This document shows positions 22,968 through 31,528 of a stretch of DNA of 37,049 nucleotides, one piece after another. The position numbers and the translations under genes are program-made. Within the stretch, counting starts at the first letter, position 1. Each line of letters starts with the position of its first letter. The stretch spans positions 1-37,049 of the forward strand of contig JAIXQS010000121.1 in the NCBI GenBank assembly GCA_027485615.1. The letters run 5' to 3'. The DNA comes from Verrucomicrobiaceae bacterium (GTDB lineage: Bacteria; Verrucomicrobiota; Verrucomicrobiia; Verrucomicrobiales; Akkermansiaceae). The notes under the pieces were generated by a model. It was not told where the DNA came from. It saw only the letters and a list, made by a program, of their open reading frames with translations, and made no database searches.

Positions 22968-25277
22968 ATGCAGGCCCGCCATTTTTTCCCGATCATGATT
23001 CTTGGCGCGACCGCCATGGCTGATGAATCCTACAAGTCGGAGATCGAGCCGCTGCTGGTGGAATATTGCTTCGACTGTCATGGCGATGGCTCCAAGAACG
23101 GCGATTTCCGGATGGACGGCTTCAAGGATCTCTCCACACACCTAGGCGACCGCGAACACTGGATGCCTGTCTGGAGAAATCTCCGCTCACAGATCATGCC
23201 GCCGTCGGATGAGGCGCAGCCCAGCGCGGAGGAAAAGCGGAAGTTGCTGGCGTGGATTGAGTCAGAGGTTTTCAAGCTTGATCCCAAAAAGCCGGATCCC
23301 GGGCGTGTCACGATCCGCCGCCTGAACCGCAATGAATACGCAAACGCCGTCTTCGACCTGCTCGGCGTCGAATACGACACCGCCGAGGCCTTCCCGCCGG
23401 ACGATACCGGATACGGCTTCGACAACATCGGCGATGTGCTCTCCATATCCCCGCTGCTGATGGAGAAATATCTCGCGTCCGCCGAAGAGGTGGTGAATCT
23501 CGCGCTGCCCGACGACGCCTCCGCGCAGGTTCCCCGCGTGGAGTTTCCCGCCAGTGAGTTTAAACATCCCTCCGTCCCACCGACTTGGATCCCCTTTTCC
23601 GATCGGGCGGAATTCACTCTGAAGGTGCCAGTGAAATGGGATGGGAAATACCAGCTCACCCTCCAATATGCGATCCAAGGCGCGATCGAAGCGACCACCG
23701 CCGAGGCCTTTTTGGGAATTTCCGCCAACGGGAAAAAACACGCGGAAGCCGCGCTCGGGTGGGATCAGCGCCGCAGCATCGACCTCGCTACCGCGGTGAA
23801 AATGGAGAAGGGCGAGCGCACCATCAAGGTCACCCTCAAGCCGGAAAAGCCACCGGCGGCCGGCGAGGAGGCGCTCTACCTCCGCCTCCAGCGGCTCATC
23901 GTCCAGGGGCCTCTCGATGGAAAACAGAGGGAGTTTTCGAAAGGCCACCGAATGATCTTCGTCGATGGCCCGGGGCCGGAAAAACCCGACGAGAGGAGGG
24001 TCTACGCACGGAAGATCATGCGCTCCTTCGTCTCGCGCGCATTCCGTCGGCCTGTCGTTGCGAGTGACATCGAGAGGCTCGTGGCCATCGTCGAGGAGAC
24101 CGACAAGCTGCCCGGTAAAAGTTTCCAGGACGGCATCAAGCAGGCCATCGCCGCCTGCCTCGCCTCGCCGCGTTTCCTGTTCCGCGCCGAGATCCAGCCG
24201 GAGCCGAACAACCCGGATAAAATCGTCCCGCTCGACGAATACGCGCTCGCCTCGCGCCTGTCCTTTTTTCTGTGGGCATCCGTCCCCGATGACGAACTAC
24301 TATCCTTAGCGTACAACAAGAAACTCCGCACGAACCTCCGCCAGCAGGTGGAGCGCATGCTCGCTGATCCGCGTTCGCGGAGGCTCACGGAAAACTTCGT
24401 GGGACAGTGGTTGCAGGCGCGGGACGTCGCCACCGCACCGATTTCCGCGCCCACCATCCTCGGAGTCGCGGACAACCGCGAGGCGGCGGATCTTTTCGAT
24501 CCCCGCCTCCGCGAAGACATGCGCGCGGAAACCTATGCGCTGTTCGAATACATCCTCCGTGAAGGCCGCCCCGCCGAGGAACTCATCTCCGCCCGCTACT
24601 CGTTCCTCAACGAACGCCTCGCCGCTTTTTATGGCGTGAAGGGCGTGAAGGGGGAAAATTTCCGCCCTGTCGACCTCACGGAGCATCCTGAGCGAGGCGG
24701 TCTCCTGACCCAGGGCACGTTCCTCATTGTCAGTTCCAACCCCACCCGCACCTCACCGGTGAAACGCGGCCTTTACGTGTTGGAAAACCTGCTCGGGACG
24801 CCTCCGCCACCCGCACCTCCGGATGTCCCGGCACTCGCCGCCGCCGCGAAACAAGGCACGAATCCCACCATGCGCGAGATGATGGAGATCCACCGCAAGG
24901 ATCCCGATTGCCGTGGCTGCCACGCCCGCATGGATCCCATCGGACTTGGTTTGGAAAACTTCGACGCGCTCGGCAGGTTCCGCAAAACCGAAGCCGGCAA
25001 ACCCATCGACACCGCAGGCGAACTCGTCACCGGGGAGAAATTCGCCGATGTCGCCGCCCTCAAGGCCATCCTCGCGGAAAAGCGCAGGCCGGACTTTTAT
25101 CGCACCCTTTCCGAGAAACTTCTCACCTATGCGATCGGGCGCGGCGTGGAGTATTACGACTCCACCACCATCGAGCAACTCACCGCCCACATGGCGAAAA
25201 ACGACGGCAAACTCATCGAGCTGATCCACGCCATCACCAACTCCGCCCCTTTCCAGCTGCGGCGCGGGGATGAGTGA
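22968..25277 (+). CDS. Planctomycete-type cytochrome c protein with DUF1587/1592/1588/1585 domains
   Basis: From ATG at 22968 (769 residues; a signal peptide, about 17 residues, MQARHFFPIMILGATAMA) the order is typical of the family. First is a haem-binding segment with CFDCH (34-38). DUF1587 follows (TIRRLNRNEYANAVFDLLGV), then a carbohydrate-binding-like segment, DUF1595/1592 (LASRLSFFLWASVPDDELL), and DUF1588 (TSPVKRGLYVLENLLG) with a second haem-type motif CRGCH. DUF1585 is at the C-terminus. Such proteins are abundant in Planctomycetes and Verrucomicrobia and are thought to be periplasmic redox proteins; the reaction is unknown. They are usually followed by a DUF1552 gene, and none follows here. 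The GTG at 22944 is in frame but would precede the signal peptide. Confidence 0.9.
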   Translation: MQARHFFPIMILGATAMADESYKSEIEPLLVEYCFDCHGDGSKNGDFRMDGFKDLSTHLGDREHWMPVWRNLRSQIMPPSDEAQPSAEEKRKLLAWIESEVFKLDPKKPDPGRVTIRRLNRNEYANAVFDLLGVEYDTAEAFPPDDTGYGFDNIGDVLSISPLLMEKYLASAEEVVNLALPDDASAQVPRVEFPASEFKHPSVPPTWIPFSDRAEFTLKVPVKWDGKYQLTLQYAIQGAIEATTAEAFLGISANGKKHAEAALGWDQRRSIDLATAVKMEKGERTIKVTLKPEKPPAAGEEALYLRLQRLIVQGPLDGKQREFSKGHRMIFVDGPGPEKPDERRVYARKIMRSFVSRAFRRPVVASDIERLVAIVEETDKLPGKSFQDGIKQAIAACLASPRFLFRAEIQPEPNNPDKIVPLDEYALASRLSFFLWASVPDDELLSLAYNKKLRTNLRQQVERMLADPRSRRLTENFVGQWLQARDVATAPISAPTILGVADNREAADLFDPRLREDMRAETYALFEYILREGRPAEELISARYSFLNERLAAFYGVKGVKGENFRPVDLTEHPERGGLLTQGTFLIVSSNPTRTSPVKRGLYVLENLLGTPPPPAPPDVPALAAAAKQGTNPTMREMMEIHRKDPDCRGCHARMDPIGLGLENFDALGRFRKTEAGKPIDTAGELVTGEKFADVAALKAILAEKRRPDFYRTLSEKLLTYAIGRGVEYYDSTTIEQLTAHMAKNDGKLIELIHAITNSAPFQLRRGDE

Positions 25278-25310
25278 GGAATCTTGGTGCGCGCCGGATC
25301 GACATAAGGA

Positions 25311-26363
25311 TTACTTTTCTCGCTTCATTCGTATCACCCATATGAAGCCAGCGATCATGACCAACGCGGAGGCATCCATTTGATTCGTTTGCGAGTTTGA
25401 ACTCATGTCGAAGGTTGATTGTTTGGAAGCTGGGGAAAAATAGACATCTCCCGCAGCCTTATCATAAGGCCAGTCGTTCTCGATTTTGGTCAGCCACCAT
25501 TTCTCAGAGCCGGTGTTTTTTGGCAGGTTCAGGGTGTCCAGTAAGCCTTCTCGGTGTTGGGTAATGTCGCCCGACCAGACGGTTCTTGCCGTCCATGGTC
25601 TGCTTCCGTCGATTTTCCCTTCGTATTGTGTTTCGGCGATGAAATAGATCCGCAGCAATCGGCTTTTTGCGTCGAGGCTGGCACTCGATTCCTTTGAATC
25701 CGGCTCGCGGTAAGGGAATATTGGACGATCTGTCTGAAAACTGATGCGTAGGGAGGCCGCCTTGATTTCATCTGAATCACGGCTGGTTTCGTGTTTGGAT
25801 ACCTTGAGCGCGGTAAAATGCCAGTTTCCGCCAAGGTATGGCTTGGCCCAATCGGCAACGGCCGGTGAGTAGGCATAGCCGTTGGCTTTTAACCACTTTA
25901 CCAGGTCTTCACCTGAGCGGGCGGTCAGGACGGTAGCATCAAATCCAGCGACACGTTTTTCCTCGATGACGGTGACATTCCTACCCTGGGGCTTCGGTTG
26001 TATGGGTGCTGCGGAGCATCCTAGAGGAAAACCGCCGCCATAGCTGGTTTTCGGGGCGGTAATTTCCGCCAGATGGGAAAATGCCTTGCTGCCTGATTCC
26101 TCCAAATCAGGTCGTGAGGGGGAGGGGACAAGGAAGCCTATGTTCTCCGCATCTGTTTTGAAATCCGCCTTGCGGATGAAGTGCTGGGTTTGCCGCTGTT
26201 TATCCCAGACCATTACCACCGTCTGGCTAGCGTTCACGACATGGTCATTGACACCGGCGACGGCGCAACAGGCGTTGCTATTCGCCGGCGATGTAGCAAG
26301 GGCAATGCCCAGAAAAACGGTCGATCTCAGCAGTGAATTGCGATATCGGATGATTTTCAACAT
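25311..26363 (-). CDS. DUF2330 family exported protein
   Basis: The 350 residues start with a basic signal peptide (MLKIIRYRNSLLRSTVFLGIA). They continue with CCAVAG and a beta-rich body (QTVVMVWDKQRQTQHFIRKA, ENIGFLVPSPSRP), the pattern I know from DUF2330 proteins. Near the C-terminus a hydrophobic helix (ALVMIAGFIWVIRMKREK) is followed by positive charges, suggesting a membrane anchor with the body outside the cytoplasm. No function is known for the family. It lies 39 bp after the ccoI-like gene on the same strand and is convergent with the cytochrome gene. A TTGACA just upstream of its start (in the spacer) has no good -10 partner. Confidence 0.78.
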   Translation of the reverse strand: MLKIIRYRNSLLRSTVFLGIALATSPANSNACCAVAGVNDHVVNASQTVVMVWDKQRQTQHFIRKADFKTDAENIGFLVPSPSRPDLEESGSKAFSHLAEITAPKTSYGGGFPLGCSAAPIQPKPQGRNVTVIEEKRVAGFDATVLTARSGEDLVKWLKANGYAYSPAVADWAKPYLGGNWHFTALKVSKHETSRDSDEIKAASLRISFQTDRPIFPYREPDSKESSASLDAKSRLLRIYFIAETQYEGKIDGSRPWTARTVWSGDITQHREGLLDTLNLPKNTGSEKWWLTKIENDWPYDKAAGDVYFSPASKQSTFDMSSNSQTNQMDASALVMIAGFIWVIRMKREK

Positions 26364-26402
26364 AGTGCTGGAAAAGCAGCATTTCGAGAGCGGCCTGTCA
26401 AG

Positions 26403-28733
26403 CTATGTTCTGGAGGATTTTAGCCCGAGTCCGACGATGCCCAAGGAAATGGCGGAGCTGAGCGGCATGATGATCGCGGCGACGAGCGGGTTCATGTGGC
26501 CGAGCAGGGCGAAGGTGATCGCGGTGGCGTTGTAGATCAGGGCGAAGGCGAAGGCGGTGCGGACGGCGGCGCGGCGGTGCTTCGCCAGGGCGAGCATCAT
26601 CGGCAGGAAGCGGAGGCTCTGGCCGAGGAAATAGAAATCGGATTTCTCCTCAAGCAGGCTGCGGTCAACTACGGGAGTTCCCGTAACCCAGGCGGCGTTG
26701 AAGGCGAGGGAGTCGTTCGCGCCGTCGCCGAGGTAGAGGGTGTCGTGGGCGTCGAGCTGGCGGACGAGAGCTTCCTTTTCGCCGGGCTGGAGGGCGGAAT
26801 GGGCATCCTCCGGCGCGATGCCGAGCGCGGCTGCCGCGGCGGCGACTTTCTCCGTCCTATCGCCGGATAGGATGATGAGGCGGTGATCCTTTTTCAAAAG
26901 GCTGAGGGCGGCGATGGCATCCGGACGCAGGGATTCCTCGAAGCGGAAGCGGGCGACGGGCTTGCCGCCGAGGCAGAGTTCCGCATCGTGGGTGGCGTCG
27001 GTGGTCGGCGCGCCGGATGCCCAGCCGGGGCGACCGAGCGACCAATTTCCGAAGGATCTTCCCATGCCGGGCATGTCCAGGATTTCGGCGGCGGGCAGGG
27101 AGCGGAGCAGACGCTGGCCGTCCGCGCCGAGGGCTTCGAGGAGGGTGCGCGAAACGGGGTGTAGGGAGCCATCGGTCAGTCGAGCGAGGACGGAGCGGGC
27201 TTCGGGTGTGAGTTTTTCGACTGTCTCCGGGTTCAGCAGGACAGGTCTCTCCAGGGTGAGAGTGCCGGTTTTGTCGAAAATGATTTTTTGCACGGCACGC
27301 AGCCGGGACCAGATCAGCGGCTCGCGGATGAAGACCCCGGCGCGCTCCATCCGGGTGCCCGCCAGTTCGTCGGCGAGCGGCAGGGCGACGCCGAGCGCGC
27401 AGGGGCAGGAAACGACGAAGACCGAGATCATCACCTGCAAGGCCGGAGCGAATCCGTCCATCCGGAGCCAAAAAACGAAGCCCGCCACGCCGATCAGCAC
27501 GATGGCCGCGAGGTAGTGGCGCAGCAGTTTCTCCAACGCGGGCACGCGCGCGGCGGCGCGATCCGACCCTGTGAGACGCGAGAGCAGGGAATCCGCCCAC
27601 GCCTCCTCCGCTTTCACGATGACCGGCGCGGAGCCAAGGTGGATGGCACCGGCCGGGACGATGCGGCCAGCGGAAAAGGTATGCGGATCCGCCTCGCCGT
27701 TGATCCATTCCAGCGAGAACTCGGCGGCCTCGGAATCGAGTGTCGCGGCGACGGGCACGGATTGGCCGGGCAAAATCTCGACCCTCAGGCCGGGCGCGAG
27801 CTCGGAGAGCGGGACGGGTTCCGCTCGATCCGGCGAGGCCATCGTTTCGGGCACGGGGCGGCGGCGCTGGAGGCGGTTGCGGTTTTTTTCGATCGCCGCG
27901 AGCTGGAGGTAGCGGCCTCCGAGCATCAGGAAAATGAACATCGCCACGAAGTCGAAATACATCAGCCCCTCGACGCCGAGCGCCCAGCCGACGAGCGAAC
28001 CCGCGAACGCGAAGCTAACGCCGAGAGCGATGGGCAGATCGATGTGCGGCACGCCGGCCTTGGTGGAAAGCCAGGCGCGTTTGATGAAATGGGAGCCGCC
28101 GACGAGCATCGCCAGCGTGGCGGAAAGGAAAGTGATGAGCTGGAAAATGCCCGCGAAGCCGAAGTCCTCCGGCATGCCGACGTAGCGCGGCAGGGTGAAG
28201 ACCATTGCGTTCATCGCGAAGGCGGCACAGAGGCCGAGCTTCGCACCGAGCTGGCGCATCTCGCCGCCGGAGGAGCCGGATTTCTTCGGCGTGAGGGTGT
28301 AGCCGAAGGAGGCGAGCTCGTCCGCGAAGGCCGGGAGATCCGTTTCCCGGGAAAGCCAGCGCAAGCGTAACAGGCCCGTCGCCGGATGGGCGGAGGCTTC
28401 CAGTGCGCCGTGGTGGCGGCGATAAACATTCTCCACCAGCCACACGCAGCCGACACAGGAAAGACCCTCCAGCGAGAAGTCGCCCTCCGCCTCCTCGCCC
28501 TTCGGGATTTTTTCCTCGATGGTAGCCGTGCGCTCATTCAGCCACCCGAAATCGCGCGCCTCGAAGGGCACGCTGCGGACAGGGCGCAGGGTTGAATTAC
28601 TACGTATATCGTAGAAATGTCCGAGCCCTTCGCCTTGGATCATCCCATGGACGAACTCGCAGCCCCGGCAGCAGAATTTCTCCACCGCGGAGGCGGAGGA
28701 GAATGGTGTGGCGCAATGTTCGCAAACTATCAA
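26403..28733 (-). CDS. ccoI: Copper-translocating P-type ATPase of the cbb3-oxidase assembly type
   Basis: CcoI/FixI pumps copper out of the cytoplasm so that cbb3 oxidase can be metallated. The 776 residues have an N-terminal cysteine-rich module (CEHC...FCCRGCEFVHG) and a heavy-metal domain with GLSCVGCVWL. Eight transmembrane helices include the CPC motif in VVSCPCALGVALPLA. The phosphorylation site is FDKTGTLT, HP is in GSLHPVSRTLL, and the hinge is LGDGANDS. The actuator loop reads INGEADP instead of TGES, keeping the Glu. The start is TTG at 28733, the only in-frame start before the cysteine module. It lies 22 bp after the SafE-like gene, behind a short copy of the heptad element. Confidence 0.9.
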   Translation of the reverse strand: MIVCEHCATPFSSASAVEKFCCRGCEFVHGMIQGEGLGHFYDIRSNSTLRPVRSVPFEARDFGWLNERTATIEEKIPKGEEAEGDFSLEGLSCVGCVWLVENVYRRHHGALEASAHPATGLLRLRWLSRETDLPAFADELASFGYTLTPKKSGSSGGEMRQLGAKLGLCAAFAMNAMVFTLPRYVGMPEDFGFAGIFQLITFLSATLAMLVGGSHFIKRAWLSTKAGVPHIDLPIALGVSFAFAGSLVGWALGVEGLMYFDFVAMFIFLMLGGRYLQLAAIEKNRNRLQRRRPVPETMASPDRAEPVPLSELAPGLRVEILPGQSVPVAATLDSEAAEFSLEWINGEADPHTFSAGRIVPAGAIHLGSAPVIVKAEEAWADSLLSRLTGSDRAAARVPALEKLLRHYLAAIVLIGVAGFVFWLRMDGFAPALQVMISVFVVSCPCALGVALPLADELAGTRMERAGVFIREPLIWSRLRAVQKIIFDKTGTLTLERPVLLNPETVEKLTPEARSVLARLTDGSLHPVSRTLLEALGADGQRLLRSLPAAEILDMPGMGRSFGNWSLGRPGWASGAPTTDATHDAELCLGGKPVARFRFEESLRPDAIAALSLLKKDHRLIILSGDRTEKVAAAAAALGIAPEDAHSALQPGEKEALVRQLDAHDTLYLGDGANDSLAFNAAWVTGTPVVDRSLLEEKSDFYFLGQSLRFLPMMLALAKHRRAAVRTAFAFALIYNATAITFALLGHMNPLVAAIIMPLSSAISLGIVGLGLKSSRT

Positions 28734-28755
28734 AATTCAAGTTTCAAGGAAGACA

Positions 28756-29457
28756 TCAATGGCAGCAGGAGGGCAACTCCTTGGGCTTCTCCTCGGCCAT
28801 GCCGGCGGGGACGGTGCCCCAGAGGCGGAAGGCCATGACGAGGGCGGCGGCGATCGCTAGCGAGCGCTGGACGCGGACGAGAGTCGCGGGCTTGATGCGT
28901 TTCTGGAGATGCTTGAGCTGTTGCTGGGCGAGCCAGAGCAACGGCACCGTGCCGAGGCCGAAGGCCAGCGCGAACTCCGCTCCGCGCAACGCCGATCCGC
29001 TGAGCAGCGATGCTCCGAAGAGCAGATAGAGCGGCCCGCAGGGCAGCAGGGGCGTGAGGAAACCGAGCGCCAGCCCGCCGCGCAGCGGCGACATCCGCCC
29101 GAGCCGGAAACGCATCTTCGCCGTCCACTTCAGCAGCGCGGGCGGGCGTGGAAGCTTTTTCTCCAGACCGAAACCGAAGACCAGGAACACGATCACCAGC
29201 ACCCACGGCAACAGCGCGGCAGGCGAGTGGAAGAACCATTGCAACGGCTGTGCGCCGACGGTTCCGCACACCGCGCCGATGGCGGCGTAGGAGGTAAGGC
29301 GCGCGCCGTGGTAGGCACTCATCGCTGCGAGCCGCTCCGTTTCCGACGAGGGCATCGCTGCCAGCCCGCAAGCAATTGGTCCGCACATGCCGACGCAGTG
29401 CACGCTGGTCACGAGGCCGGCGACGAGAGCTCCGAGGGTGGTGTGGACGGGATCCAA
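28756..29457 (-). CDS. Sulfite exporter TauE/SafE-like membrane protein of the cco cluster
   Basis: The 233-residue protein has about six transmembrane helices and the motif HCVGMCGPIA near the N-terminus. That HCxGMCG motif marks the SafE/DsbD-like subfamily often placed next to ccoI and ccoG, where a role in copper or thiol handling for cbb3 oxidase is suspected. It ends PSCCH, a potential metal site. The proposed start is TTG at 29457 (MDPVHTT); there is no in-frame ATG before the first helix. The TTG overlaps the end of a heptad repeat (29460-29480), so the start could be different. A longer frame of 244 codons over the same region is a shadow. Confidence 0.85.
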   Translation of the reverse strand: MDPVHTTLGALVAGLVTSVHCVGMCGPIACGLAAMPSSETERLAAMSAYHGARLTSYAAIGAVCGTVGAQPLQWFFHSPAALLPWVLVIVFLVFGFGLEKKLPRPPALLKWTAKMRFRLGRMSPLRGGLALGFLTPLLPCGPLYLLFGASLLSGSALRGAEFALAFGLGTVPLLWLAQQQLKHLQKRIKPATLVRVQRSLAIAAALVMAFRLWGTVPAGMAEEKPKELPSCCH

Positions 29458-29459
29458 AA

Positions 29460-29492
29460 TTCAAATTTTAAACTTCAAACCTCAAGGAAGAG
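29460..29492 (-). repeat. Heptad element between the 46-aa gene and the SafE-like gene
   Basis: On the minus strand: CTCTTCCTTGAG, then GTTTGAA, GTTTAAA, ATTTGAA and the TTG start. It fills nearly the whole 36-bp spacer. Confidence 0.75.
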
Positions 29493-29493
29493 G

Positions 29494-29634
29494 CTATCGC
29501 GATCCGGCTGTTTCCAGGGGCACGCTTTGCGGCGCGTGTTTCACGGCGATGAAAATGAGGCTGCTCCATGCGGCGAGAAGCAGCATGAAGGCGGCGATTA
29601 CGAAGAGCCATGGGCGGATGGTTTTTGCGTTCAT
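29494..29634 (-). CDS. 46-residue single-span membrane protein in the cco cluster
   Basis: This small frame runs from ATG at 29634 to TAG at 29494. The product MNAKTIRPWLFVIAAFMLLL... has one hydrophobic helix (about residues 9-31, rich in Ala, Leu and Ile) with a short basic N-terminus and a tail VKHAPQSVPLETAGSR. It sits exactly between ccoG and the SafE-like gene, where many cco clusters carry ccoH (FixH). CcoH is much longer, with a soluble domain after its single N-terminal helix. The protein could be a helix-only CcoH analogue, a cbb3-associated small subunit or an unrelated microprotein. There is no Shine-Dalgarno sequence (upstream ACCACCACC). Confidence 0.7.
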   Translation of the reverse strand: MNAKTIRPWLFVIAAFMLLLAAWSSLIFIAVKHAPQSVPLETAGSR

Positions 29635-29655
29635 GGTGGTGGTGGATTTATTGAA

Positions 29656-29711
29656 CCGCTAAGTCGCGAAGGCGCTAAGGAAGGATTTTTATCGGCTACG
29701 CGACTTTGCGG
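29656..29711. repeat. Imperfect inverted repeat after ccoG
   Basis: CCGCTAAGTCGCG (29656-29668) and CGCGACTTTGCGG (29699-29711) are inverted copies with 12 of 13 matches. Between them a second CGCTAAGG follows. It lies in the 95-bp gap between ccoG and the 46-aa gene and could fold into a large hairpin in the transcript. Confidence 0.6.
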
Positions 29712-29729
29712 CTTTGCAGTTCGGATTAC

Positions 29730-31163
29730 TTATTTGTTGTTCAGTTGGTTGGGGTTGGGGCCTAGGAATTTGATTTTCTGGGTGATGGTGGCGTCGCCTG
29801 GTTGGGCTTTGATTTTCAACGTGAGTTCTTTCGGGCCGCTGTATTGAGCGAGGTCGTTGATGATAATCATGGGGCGGCTGGCCTCGGCGTGGGCATTGAG
29901 GGTCAGTGATTCACCGATGCCGCTGAGGGTAAAGCCTTCGGGCGCATCTTCCAGCGAGACCTCGAAGGTGACGGGCTGATTGCGCTTGTTGAGAAGGCGG
30001 AGCTGGTAGTGGTTCCGGACGACCGTGGGATCGACGTAGAAGGGTGCGCCGCGCATCCGTGAAACCTCGGCGAAGACCGGTTTCGCCTTGTGGAAGGCGG
30101 TGAAACCGAGTGCGAGGAAACCGATCATGCCCATGCCCGCGTAAAGCCAGATGCGCGGGCGCAGGATGCGGCGTTTTTCCCCGGCGAGACCTTTGGTGGA
30201 ATCGTAGCGGACGAGGCCTGTCGGGCGGTTGACCTTCCGCATGATGTCGTCGCAGGCGTCGATGCACGCCGCGCAGCCGATGCATTCCATCTGCAGGCCG
30301 TTGCGGATGTCGATGCCGGTGGGGCAGACCTGCACGCAGCGGTGGCAGTCGATGCAGGCGCCGGCGTTGGGGTCGGTGGCCTTGCCGCGCGGCTCGCCGC
30401 GTTTTTCATCGTAACCGATCACGACCGTTTCCTCATCCGTCAGCGCGGACTGGATGCGGCCGTAGGGGCAGAGTATGATGCAGAACTGCTCGCGGAACCA
30501 TGCGAAGCAGAACCAGAGGACGGCGGTGAGGGCGGAGATGATGGTGAAGGTGGCTCCGTGCTGGAGCGGGCCTTCCCGCATGAATTCGTACAGGCGGGGC
30601 AATGATACGAAGTAGCTGATGAACACATGGGCGATGAGGGCTGCGGCCAGGATGTAGAGGCCTTGTTTGACGATGCGGCGTATCGTTTTCCGTGCGCTTG
30701 AGGGCGCGGCGTCGAGTTTGCGGCGCGAATTGGCGTCGCCATCGATCCAGCGCTCGATGCGGCGGAAAACGTGTTCCAGGAAAACGGTGTAGGGGCAGGC
30801 CCAGCCGCACCACAGGCGGCCTAACAGGGCGGTGAGGAAAAACAGCGAGAAGCCAAGCCCGCTGATGAGGAAAAAGAACACCCACAGATCCTGGGTGAGC
30901 AGCGTGAGGCCGAAGATGTGGAAGCGGCGGTGCTCGACATCAAAGAACAGCGCGGGCGCACCGTTGATCGGGATCCAAGGCAGCAACACATAGACCGCGA
31001 TGAGCAGGATGCCGAAGATCCTGCGGAAAAAGGTGAAACGCCCGCTCACATCCGCAGGGTGCAGAATGTAATGCGAGCCGTCCGGATTGATCGTCGTAAG
31101 CGAGATCAGGTTCGGATGCTTGTTTTTCTGCAGGGGCGACGGCACGCGGAGAACATGACGCAA
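29730..31163 (-). CDS. ccoG: Cytochrome c oxidase accessory protein CcoG
   Basis: CcoG (FixG/RdxA) is a membrane iron-sulfur protein that helps reduce and deliver copper during assembly of cbb3 oxidase. The 477-residue product begins with the conserved [19 protein letters not shown]. It has five or so transmembrane helices with the motifs [14 protein letters not shown] and [15 protein letters not shown]. The [4Fe-4S] ferredoxin cysteines are in [14 protein letters not shown] and [16 protein letters not shown]-terminal Ig-like domain (about 370-477) completes it. The open frame starts at a TTG (31163); a GTG at 31145 is equally possible. It is first in the minus-strand cluster, but no oxidase genes (ccoNOP) are upstream. 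Confidence 0.93.
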   Translation of the reverse strand: MRHVLRVPSPLQKNKHPNLISLTTINPDGSHYILHPADVSGRFTFFRRIFGILLIAVYVLLPWIPINGAPALFFDVEHRRFHIFGLTLLTQDLWVFFFLISGLGFSLFFLTALLGRLWCGWACPYTVFLEHVFRRIERWIDGDANSRRKLDAAPSSARKTIRRIVKQGLYILAAALIAHVFISYFVSLPRLYEFMREGPLQHGATFTIISALTAVLWFCFAWFREQFCIILCPYGRIQSALTDEETVVIGYDEKRGEPRGKATDPNAGACIDCHRCVQVCPTGIDIRNGLQMECIGCAACIDACDDIMRKVNRPTGLVRYDSTKGLAGEKRRILRPRIWLYAGMGMIGFLALGFTAFHKAKPVFAEVSRMRGAPFYVDPTVVRNHYQLRLLNKRNQPVTFEVSLEDAPEGFTLSGIGESLTLNAHAEASRPMIIINDLAQYSGPKELTLKIKAQPGDATITQKIKFLGPNPNQLNNK

Positions 31164-31243
31164 ACGGCTCGGACATGCTCCGCATCACCTCTCGGAACAT
31201 GCGCGGGATTTGCGCGATTGCGGAAACGGGACAACACTGCCCC

Positions 31244-31387
31244 ATGCCGAAACGGGTGGAGAAAGCGGATTTGCCGCAGAAGGTTTGCGCCGCTTGCGGG
31301 CGACCTTTCTCGTGGCGCAAGAAATGGGAGAAGGTGTGGGACGAGGTCAGGTATTGCTCAGACCGGTGCCGGAGGGCGCGGAAGTGA
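31244..31387 (+). CDS. DUF2256 family small zinc-ribbon-like protein
   Basis: A 47-residue protein from ATG at 31244 ([12 protein letters not shown]). It is nearly all DUF2256: [20 protein letters not shown] then [13 protein letters not shown]. The four cysteines (CxxC and CxxxC) can bind one zinc, and the invariant RPFxWRKKW is present. The family function is unknown; in other bacteria it is often near photolyase genes, none of which is visible here. The frame is open upstream to 31175, but those residues do not fit the family. It is divergent from ccoG by about 80 bp. Confidence 0.88.
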   Translation: MPKRVEKADLPQKVCAACGRPFSWRKKWEKVWDEVRYCSDRCRRARK

Positions 31388-31502
31388 TCGCCATAGCGCA
31401 GGGCAACTCCCCTCTTCGAATGCGTATCTTCTTCGGCACGGTCAAAGATCCCTTTGCGCGCGTCCTAAATCCTTGAAATTTCTTTCTTCATTGAATTCTG
31501 AG

Positions 31503-31523
31503 ATTTGAAGTTTGAAGTTTGAA
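31503..31523 (+). repeat. Heptad element before trpD
   Basis: ATTTGAA, GTTTGAA and GTTTGAA follow each other without gap and end 5 bases before the ATG of trpD. CTTCATTGA, similar to CTTCCTTGA elsewhere, lies about 12 bases upstream. Confidence 0.75.
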
Positions 31524-31528
31524 TCCAC

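Noticed and set aside
28730..29464. 244-codon alternative frame over the SafE-like gene
   Set aside because: Arg/Ala/Pro-rich and without transmembrane pattern; the 233-residue frame has the HCxGMCG motif and six helices.
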